Source: Chrysopilus asiliformis
Taxonomy: Eukaryota > Arthropoda > Insecta > Diptera > Rhagionidae
Reading direction: 5' to 3'
Length of the DNA: 64,000 nucleotides
Assembly (NCBI GenBank): GCA_964034945.1
Contig: OZ035960.1
Location: forward strand, 20,385,487 to 20,449,486
Shown in pieces: positions 1 to 10,000 of this stretch. The notes beneath the pieces are model-generated. The model saw only the letters and a list, made by a program, of their open reading frames with translations, was not told where the DNA came from and did no database searches. A program made the position numbers and the translations under genes. Each line of letters begins with the position of its first letter. Positions within the stretch are counted from its first letter, which is position 1.

Positions 1-446
1 CTTTTTCACGCATTTTCGGACACACAAAATGTGCCAACATCCACCGATATCGATTACCATTAACTGTTTCACCTTCATTGAAGAAAAATGGCCCAATGAT
101 GGTTTTTGCGCACACGCCGGCCCAAACAGTCACTTTTCGATCATGCAATGGTATTTCATGAATCTCGTGAGGATTTTCTGTCGCCCAAATGCGGCAATTT
201 TGTTTATTAACACCGCCAGAGAGAGTGAAATGTGCCTCGTCGGTCATTAAAACTTGCATCCAAAAGTCCGGCATGGTTTCCAACATACATCGTCACTATT
301 TCGGCGCGTTCTTTCGGTGTGAAGCGGTTCATGGTTAAAATTGTACTGGTTTGACGTTTCCAAAACGTGTCTAGGAAAGCAAATCGGTTGACAAATGGCG
401 AAGTTATTGAATGTTTACATACCGGAGGAATAGATGGCGCACCCTG
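1..446 (-). pseudogene. Decayed Tc1/mariner-superfamily transposon with transposase remnant
   Basis: Minus-strand reading gives a transposase-like start at 332 (MNRFTPKERAEIVTMY, the usual opening of this insect IS630/Tc1-mariner type) that goes out of frame after about 16 codons. The next frame picks up at about 288 with an MPDFWMQ-like stretch, then the first catalytic acidic motif (TDEAHF, Asp at 241-239), then the block ending KVTVWAGV and the IIGPFFF block, and runs off the left edge. The N-terminal DNA-binding part is therefore joined straight to the catalytic core, so well over 100 residues are missing and the frame is broken: this copy cannot make transposase. At the right end 431-446, read on the minus strand, is CAGGGTGCGCCATCTA followed by a TA (447-448), which fits a terminal inverted repeat with TA target site. 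The other end lies outside the window. It sits in the sixth intron of GBA2, in the same orientation as that gene. Confidence 0.8.
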
Positions 447-693
447 TAGATTTTTTGATTTTTTAGTTTCAGTGCTGCTAAAAGCTAAAGCTTTCCATTG
501 CTGAGCCGAGATTTTGCTTAATTACTGTTTGGTGCTAACGACACCATCAGCCTAGACTGCAATCACAGCTTCTGCTGTTGATGGGTTACAATAAATGTTA
601 CACCCCAATGATAAATGTCCAAAAAGGGGAATAAGGCCCCCGAGTAAAAAATATCCGTCCTTCTAGTGGCCAGGATTTCAGTTAAAATCTATA

Positions 694-828
694 GGACGTA
701 TTCATAGTCATTTTTAAACACAGTGTTTTGTTAATATGAGTTTAAACTGGCAGAAAGCCATAGTAAACTGTCAGTTTAAACTCATATTAAAGAAAAACTG
801 TGTTTGAAAACGATTATGAATACGCCCC
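694..828. mobile_element. Palindromic (fold-back) MITE, copy 1 of 2
   Basis: The two halves are inverted copies of each other: the left half starts GGACGTATTCATAG and contains AATATGAGTTTAAACTG; the right half contains CAGTTTAAACTCATATT and ends ATGAATACGCCCC. Only about 20 bases in the middle are unpaired. The same element is present at 11039-11174. It has no coding capacity. This copy lies in intron 6 of GBA2. Confidence 0.8.
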
Positions 829-983
829 TATGTTTTATGACACAATTTTTTTTGGCGGGGAAATCTCGTAAAAGGCTTTTTAGACATTTTAATGGACCAT
901 CTAGAACCAAGTGAATATCACAAAAAAACAGCCCGAAAAATAACTTTGTAACTTTATTGAAGACCTTCATTTTATTCATTTAC

Positions 984-1098
984 CTGCAAATTAGGCCAGA
1001 GATGCGCAAGTGTGTGAGATGCATAAAAATGTACATCGTACGTGTTGTACATTCGATATTCGTGTCCTTCAAGATATGCAAATCGCCCATACGCCAAT
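984..1098 (-). CDS. GBA2: GBA2 coding exon 6
   Basis: Encodes [17 protein letters not shown] and on through [19 protein letters not shown]. The acceptor is TTTCAAG, the donor CAG/GTAAATG at 984/983, and the exon ends in phase 0. The next exon should begin with the segment corresponding to LSLQYDF in the family; it is not found in 1-983, which holds a MITE and a transposon remnant, so it must lie left of the window. Confidence 0.92.
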
Positions 1099-4000
1099 CT
1101 TGAAATTTTCCAATTCATAAATGTTTAATTCAACAAAAAAATTACTTTAGTATACCTCGGATCGTCATATTCCAATTCCTTATCAAGGAACGAATCAACA
1201 TTCAGCCATAAAGTTCCACCGTCTGATATGAAGTACAGTTCATTGAAAATAGCACTTTTATACCATTCTGGTAATCCACTATAATTTCATAATTTCAATT
1301 TAAAAAATACATTCAATCAGACAAGATATTTGCATTTTACCTATCATTTAAAATTGGTTTTTGCCATGCATCAATCAATTTCTCCCAACTAAAATAATTA
1401 CGTAGTGCATAATCACAAATTTTTATACCCGCCTCGCCATCATCACCGAAATATTTCGTGTAATATCGAGAATATTTCTTCAACTTCTTTGGAAATTGAA
1501 TAATTGGCATATCCCACGCAAGGATAAATTCAAGATCGTATGTAGTTTTTGGTTTAATGGAGATTTGTGAACAAAGTCCAACTGCAACATCTTTGCCTGA
1601 AATGTTTTTATGTTTAGAAAATTCGAACTACATTGGAATGTTTGTAAATGTTTACCTTTTAAATGTTCATCGATGCTTTTATCATTCAATTTTCCAGTCT
1701 CTTTCAGTTCATTCCAGAGCTTCTCGCCATTTCCAGCTGGATCGAATTGTGTACATCGCGTAATGTTAATTTCCGGTAGAACTCTACACGCTAGCGAATA
1801 GGTGCAAGGGATCGACGCAATCATCTGCTTGATTGAAACACCCTTGGCTTGGCCCTCAGAAAATGAATCTGTGGTTGGTGTGCCCTCGGCATCCTGTTTT
1901 TTATTTCCAGTGCCGTTCTTAAAAGTGAACGTTATTGAAACCTTACGTTCATGATCGCAGACATTTTCCACCGACCAAACGAACACAGCGCACGGTAAAC
2001 ATGAATCTTTGTATTCATGTGGGATAACTGGTGATATCTGCCGTCCAATCAGTTTCACACCGTATTCAGAGAGATCGATTTCAGTCCAGGATCGAGGATA
2101 CAAACCTGTATAGGAGCATTGGGCTGGATCCAAATTACTTTCCCAGCTACTTAGCGCACCCTTTGGTCGACTGCAATTTGATTCACAAGTGACTTTATGT
2201 AATCTGAGCAAGTTTTGCGTTTTTGGCAAAGTTTTTCGGTGTTTTTATAAAGATTTAAAAGAATAACAGAAATTTTTGAAGCAACCAACATCCAGTTAGA
2301 AATCATTGCACGTGCATCAAGAATTTGTTCAGAAAAACACATTTTTTTTCAAATTTATTTTTTAAACCAAAACCCCATAAAAGCCATGTAGAATTTTGTG
2401 CAATTTTTATTCAGTATTATTAAGTTTAAGCAAAACATGTTGATGTGTTGAAATTGTAATGCATGCAAAAAGCAGAGAAATCAAGTAAGCACTAAAATAA
2501 ACCATTGATCAAAAATTAAATCTTGTTTTCAATTCAGTTTAAGTCGATTGAGATTTTACTAAAAATACGAATCTTGAAAAAACTCCCAATATGTTAGAAA
2601 ATTTACTTTGTTAAACTCTCTATAAAAGAGATAAAAGTGACTTTAGAGAAGAGGTCGCACAAAGTGGTTGCTAATGGTCGATACAAGTTATTTCAAATTG
2701 ATCCTTAAGCTGCCGGTCCACATGAGAGTAAATATGCGAGTAACTCTCAAAAACTCTCGAGAGTTACTCGCAGGAGGTTGTTCATTTGAGAGTAAATTTT
2801 CGCGATTTTTCTCCTCCGGTGACAAATATCTTGATTTTTTTGACATCTTGTTTTGGCGAGTTCTTGAGAGCGACTCGCAAAATTCAAACGTCGTTCGTAT
2901 CTGGCGAGCAACTCCCCGAGAGTTCAGTGGGTGCGTGTCGACTAGAGAGTAGAATCATTTTTGACAGCTCGCAGAAATTAGCTCGCGAGTTTCTGCGAGC
3001 GACTTTCAGAGACTTGTCCATTTGCGAGTAGCTGCTATCGAGAGGTTCTGGCCGGCATTTACTCTCATGTGGACCGGCACCTTTAGTGAAAGAAAATGGA
3101 AACGGCCCTAAACAAACTTCGGCTGTCGCGCATTTCTTTTCTTTTTTGTTTTATAACTGTTAAATACCTGGAGGACTGACCAATAATCGGAAAATACTTT
3201 TAATTAAAATCACAAATCTCGGTCGACTCTATTTATGCATAAGACATTAAAAGCAAAAACAAGAAAAAACTAAAAAAAAACTCACCTATACGTTGACAGC
3301 AAACTTTGAAAAATACTTTTATCCTTTTCATCCTTGATTGTAATAATAAATTGGTCAGCAGGTACAGTATAAAAATCATACATCCCTGGCTTCATTTGAA
3401 ACCGGCAAAATTCACCGGCAAATCCGCGTCCAATCGACCCGGAACCGATGCCACCAATCGGAACCCCATAAATTTGCTTCGCCGACTCGGCGTAGTAATA
3501 ATCCATTAAGACACGTCGACCATCTCGTGATGTCTTCCAATAATATGATAAATACCTACCGGATCAAACATTTGAAAAAACATTTTTTGTCGTGGTCATT
3601 GTTGTTGTTTTTGCGATGGTTTGGTGATTTTTAGGTGTGCGTTTAGTCCAGCAACGGTGACGAAGCATGAAATGGGAGAAGAAAGAAAATTGTAAATAAT
3701 TATGTTGAAATAATTGATAGTTTTGCAAGTCTTGTCTATGAAAAAAGAGTCCCATGTGTGATTAAGAAAGCAAGGTTTAAAGAGTTAGGTTTTGACAACT
3801 TTTTAACAGCAATTGACGAAGACCACAAATTACTGGTCTTCAAGGTCGTCAGATTTTAGTTGGATTTTTGAAAATGCATTCCTCTAGTTTGCGACATAGC
3901 ACTTGTTCAGGGGCAAACGCTTAGACACAAAAATTGACTGGCAAATTTTCTGTCATTTTAAAAACTGGAAAATTTAAGTAAAAAACAAGAAAAGCTACAA

Positions 4001-7000
4001 TTTCCAGGTACCAATCGTCAAATATTCGATATGATGACACACAAAATGTTTATTAAAAAATCCATTTCTATAGGTGAGGGGGAAAGGAGGGGTCCGTTTG
4101 GATTTTGATGTAAGGAACGGTTATGTAAAATCATATTCTAAACATATTTTACCTTTACAGATTTTTCAATACGACTCACCGTTTTCGAGAAAACAGGAGA
4201 AACGAATTGCATTTGTATGGGAAAGGGGAGAAGCAGTGGTCCGATTGAATTTTGGTGTATGGATGAGTTATTTATAAATTTTTCAATATGATTAACCGTT
4301 TTCGAGAAAATTGCAAAAAACTGTTTCGTTTGTATGGGCGAGGGCGGAAGAAATGGTCAAATTTTGCCCGTTCAAGTTTAGCCATTTATGAGAAACGCAA
4401 CTATACAAAATTCTGACTCAATACTTTCGAAAGTTATGGTGCCCACGGACAGACAGACGGACGGACATGCCAAAATAAAAATCTTTTTTCATCCCTAACA
4501 CAGTTAAATTTGTGTCCGATGTTTGCTTCGCTGCAATACAAACGGTATACTAAATCTAATATACTCCTATATGATATATCATATAGAGCAGTGCTCCGCA
4601 ACCTTTATTTGCATACGGCACACCAATTTTTTTTTCTGGAAATCCGGGGCACACCTAGGGATGCAACATCGTTCATAAAACCTCGATATATCGAAAATCG
4701 ATGTTTTTTTTTAAGGCGACATCGATGTCAAAAAACATCGTCTTAAAAACATCGATACCTCGATGTTTTCCCGATGTTTTGAAAAAATTAAATTTAATAA
4801 ATAATTTAGCTACCTGGCGGATGCTCTACTGTGGGTGAAGTGCACCCAGGTAGAATTAACACGGTTTTAATTATTCTTAAACGTTGAACCACCAAAACCC
4901 CGTTAGTTTTCGAGATATTCGCAAAATACTATTTTTTTTAAATACCGGCTTATCTTCATAACGGAGTTCTAGTAAAAGACATAAATTTAGCAAATTTTAT
5001 TGTCTCCAAGTTTTGTAATACATAAGACTACTGGAAAATGGTTAGTTTCCGCGGCACACTGGTTGCGGAGCACTGATATAGAGTACAACAAAAAAAAATA
5101 TGAGGAGAAGTTGCCATTTAATTTAAAGAATATAATAGCAACAACTTTTGTCCGAGAGATTCCTTATTCAAGTCAGAAAATCGCATCTCTATTCGTTGAA
5201 CAGTTTCATAATGGACAGGTGAGGGGTCCCGAAGAAGGAGGGGAAAAGAGTGGGAGGAACGAGGGAATGTCGATACACTGCTGAAAGAAATATTCAGATA
5301 CAAAACCGAAAGTTGATTTTTTTCTAGCTTGAAAACGATAAGTCTGTGAGTTAAAAAAAAATTGATGTTATATAAAAAAAAACCAAAAAAAAAGTCTGTA
5401 AATTAAAAAAAAAACATTTTTCACAACTTTCTTATATGTACAGATATTTAATAACAAAACAGTAAAAGCGGAAGCAAATACTTTTTTTCTGTAATTAATC
5501 TGGGTGTTACTTTGTGTTTAATCATCAGAAATTTTGCAAAAACCATTAGAAATGCTGTGGAAAAGGTCACAGTGGAAATAATCCAATTACAAGTTAAGTC
5601 TTAAACATTCATTTTCTGTATTTCAATAATAAATCGGTTCCCATCAAACGCTGAAGGAATAATCGCCAAGGTAAACCTTGTTACTAATCCACTAAAAACA
5701 AAATGGAAATGCCTGGAATCGAGACATGATCGGCCGCTTGTGTCAGCATTAACTGCGAACTAAAAATAAATAAAATAAACACATTTCTCCCATTTTTATT
5801 TTTTTATCATTAACAATTGATAGCTCAACTCAATCAATTTTATTTCGATAATAGATTTTTAGCGAAGGAAAAAAAAACATAGACTGACCCATATCGGCAA
5901 CAAAATCAGAAATGTAATCAATTTCAGATGGCGGTTATGTTATAAGCTGATATCATTCATTTTTAGCTTATCAGAAATTCTATTTAGTTCAGATTATTTT
6001 ATGGGATAAAGAAAACTATTGAACTTTATCAGATTTAATTCTAACTCAATAGCAGCCAGCAGGCAGAATAATATTGTATTATGGTGATTTGTTAATTAAC
6101 ATTAAATCTTTTTGTTCTTTTAATTTGGAGGAAATTTTACAAATTATACCATTGCCGTTTAATTACGCAAGTGTGTTTCTAGATTCAAACAAATAAATGT
6201 TTGCTCAATAAACGAATAATGATTTAATTAAGAGAAATAAATTAGCGAAGATTAGCAAAGGAGGAAACTTTCTTTTTCGTTTCATTCATTTAATCTTTTA
6301 AAGCTTGCTGAGAATGTAATGAAATACCAATCAACTTTGGGTTGTTTTTTTTTTTGGGTAGAAAAATTTACTCGGTGCCAATTAAGGGATGCGGTTAAGA
6401 GCTTTTTGCAGAGATTTTTTTAATGAAATATTTTTAAGCCGTACCACAGATTAAACTACCGACTTATTAGTCCAAAAACAACCTTTTACACATCACTTTG
6501 ACCATTTTGCAAATCAAATTGGCTTCGTAGTCAAATTAAATAAAATGCGTCTAAAAAAAGTTTTTTCTTGGTGATAAATTTGAAGTTTTATGATTTTTTT
6601 CGAGTTTTGTAATTTAACATTTATAAAACTCAAATAATTTTCATAAAACTTCATTCTTAATTTATAAAAATCACAAAAATCAAATTTGCCACAAACGAAA
6701 AATTGCTAAACTTGTTTAAAAGTACTATTTGATATGAAAAATAGTCAATTTGATGTGTAAAAGTTGTATCTTGAGTGAAAACCCTGTAAATTTTGAAGCT
6801 TTTACTTTTTGGAAACCCAACCGAAATTGAGGCATTAAAATTTTGTGGGTGGTTTCCCCTAACAATGCGGTAAATACAACTCCGATCATTTAACCAAAGA
6901 CGCGAGCCAAAAGTTTTCTGAGTGTGATTCGGTTCTACAAGCAATTCAAAAATCAATTGAATTTCTAATATTGGTAGCAAAAATTCCAAAAATTTGGTTC

Positions 7001-10000
7001 TAATTTGGGTTTTTTAAAGGTTCAATGGTTGCGTTTAGTCGGGGGGACCAGTCCAGTCTAATTAAATCGGTTCGGCGCAAAATGGCCCTGCATTTATGTG
7101 CGCAGTTTAATCTAACCAGAATTTTGAAATGTCATATTTTTTGCAAAAAAATTTCGGCAGGGATTTTTCTTGTTTAGTGAGTAGAAATGGACATCCCAAA
7201 ACTCATGAAATTATATTAACGTAACCTGGAAGAGAATTTTCCAATTTCTTGTTCATAAAATGCGTGACGCTACACTCAGAAAAATGGAGGCTAACTCGAC
7301 GACCTACATACGGCATAATTGGCCTCGGGCAGGCGCGCGTTCGCCTGCATGTGGGCAAGTAAAACTGAGTTGATCTGTGGTCGGAGAAATTCTGAAATTA
7401 AGCCACCAGCAGGTGAAGTAGGGCATTGGGAGCTGCACGAGTTGACCTTAGATAGGTTAACTCTGACCGCTAGCTGGCTTACAGACACCTCTTTAAGGTC
7501 AGAGTTAACCTGACAAAAAGTTGACCTGGACATTTTTCTGAGTGTAATTTTAGGCTTCTAGAAATTTCCGTTTTTCACGATTTTTGTATGCAGTTTCATT
7601 CTGCCGTCAAGCTACCGCAGACAACTTCTGCCTTTCAACGTATGACGTATTTTATGGACATCCCCTTATGAATAGATCGGAACCGAGTTTTTACTATACT
7701 GTGCAAATGTCTCTAACTTTGGGACATTTTTGGGCGAGCCAAATTGCGTCGTATATCGAAACATCGTGGTTTTTTTCTGTATTTATGTTGTGGAGCTAAA
7801 AATGTCTGGTGCATGGAAAATTTGGAATAAATTAAAAGTTCCATGATTTAAAATTAAAAAAAAAATGAAGAATTTTAAGGGACTTTTATCAAATTTTTAT
7901 CGTCATATATCAAGGCCGGGTACAAAACATTCAACGTCGCATATCAAAATGTTTTAAATCAAGGCGTATTAAATCAAGAAATTGAAAGAAAGTTTGTTCA
8001 AAGTTTTTAAGCAATTTGTTTAAAAGTATGCTCTCTATAATTTCCTATACAATTTCCGGCCACTTTATCACACTATTTTCAAATAGCAAGCAAACTATTG
8101 ACGAAGCTATCACTTTGATAGCGAACGGCTTCTCTGTTAGAAATTGATCGATGATGGGACAATTTTTAATCGTTTATGATGAGACAGTTTTTAAAATCAA
8201 CAAAAAAAAAGTTGTCACGATTATGTAATGTTTGTTTTCATTATTTTTGAATCATCGATAAAAATGAAAGTTCCACGGATTTTTTTTTATAATTTTTATA
8301 GTTCTTATTGGAGTTTGCGTTGCTGTTGAATTCATAATACAAATCATTGAGCATATTTCGTAAATATTGACTGCATGATGGTTTGTGTTTCAATTTTGTG
8401 CTTTAATTTCATGTTAATGCCCTTTGAATGTATTTCCATGCCATGCAGCAGTCGGTATTCACTGGAGAAATTATATTTTATTATTGAATTTTACGGAGGG
8501 CACTCGCAGTAATGTATGGTACAATTTTTATACTCTGTAGGATATATCATATAGGAGTATATTAGATTTAGTATATCGTTTTTAATGCAGCGAAGCAAAC
8601 ATCGGACACGAAAAATGAACTACGCCAGAGTGTTGGGGATGACAAAAGATTTTGCTTTCCGCATCTCCGTCCATCTGTCAGTCTGTCCGTCTGTCTGTCC
8701 GTCCGTCCGTGAACACCATAACTTTTGAAGGGGTTGAGCTAGAGACTTGAAATTTGGTATAGTTGCATTTCTCGTAAAAGGCTAGGCAAAGTTCTTGAAC
8801 GGGTAAAATTGGACCATTCCTCCCTCCTTCCCCAAACAAACGAAACAATTTCTTGAAATTTTCTCGAAAACGGTGAGTCATATTGAAAAATTTATAGAGA
8901 TCAAATGTGCTTGGAATAGAATTTTACATAACTCATCCATACATCAAAATCCAATCGGACTACTCCTTCCCCCCTCCCCTATATAATTTTTTTTTTTATT
9001 TTTTCTCGAAAACGCTGAATTGTATTGAAAAATTTATGAGGTGAGAGGGTGTTCCCGTTCCGTACGAATTTTTCCTGAAAATCGATTGCGAAAAGCTTTT
9101 TGCGACATAAAAAAAAATTTGAGACCTCTTGCAGAACAGGCAAAATTCTAAACAAAAAAAGTTCATCGCCCCAAAGCAAGAAATCTATAAAAAGTTATCA
9201 ATTTTCAGAGTAATTTCATTTTACTTAAGGCAAATTGACATGAAAATTTGTTGTAACAAATTATCAAAAATGCAACAATGTGCTAGTCCAGCTTATCACT
9301 GTCGGCGGTAAAGTTTATTTTGCTCGAAACACCCATTTGAAGCGTCTTGCCTTGTATGTTTCTTAAAATTTCTTGAGTGTGTCTTTTAATAACTTTCCAT
9401 GGTTGGAAAATTCATTAGTGGTTTTTTTTTCAAATCAGCAAAGTTGCATAAGCATTTCTAAATTAGAGTTCAAGTGGCGGAAGTCTTGCTCAAGAACGCT
9501 AGAGTTAAGTAGATTGGGGTTAGGGGCTTTTCAATATCTACTGAGGATTTATTTCTACATTAATTTTCTTTGTACATTAATTTGCTTCTTTTTTTCAAAG
9601 TGTAGTTCGCTGTGGTTTTATGGGGTATTGCAAGTGCCAGCCGGTCTGGCTTTTTAGATTCGTTTTACGACAATACGTTCACGTGTCGAATGCTGTTCGT
9701 ATTTGATCGATTTATGCTCTACTTTTCGTCTTTCGTGAAATTAGGTGCACTTGTTGTTTCATTTTCAAATCTATTTTGTCCTGCAGAGTTATTAAAATTT
9801 GATATTAGGCGAATGGACAAAAATGATAAATGCATACTGTATGACTTGTCAATATTCAATTGAATATTGACAGAAAAAGTTAATCGTAGATAAATATTAA
9901 TTATGGAGAATTTCGGTGATAAAAAAAACCACTCAAGTTGATAGAAATTCGACTAAATTCGTTATCAATAATCGTAATTTTACAGAGATATTAAGATTAA

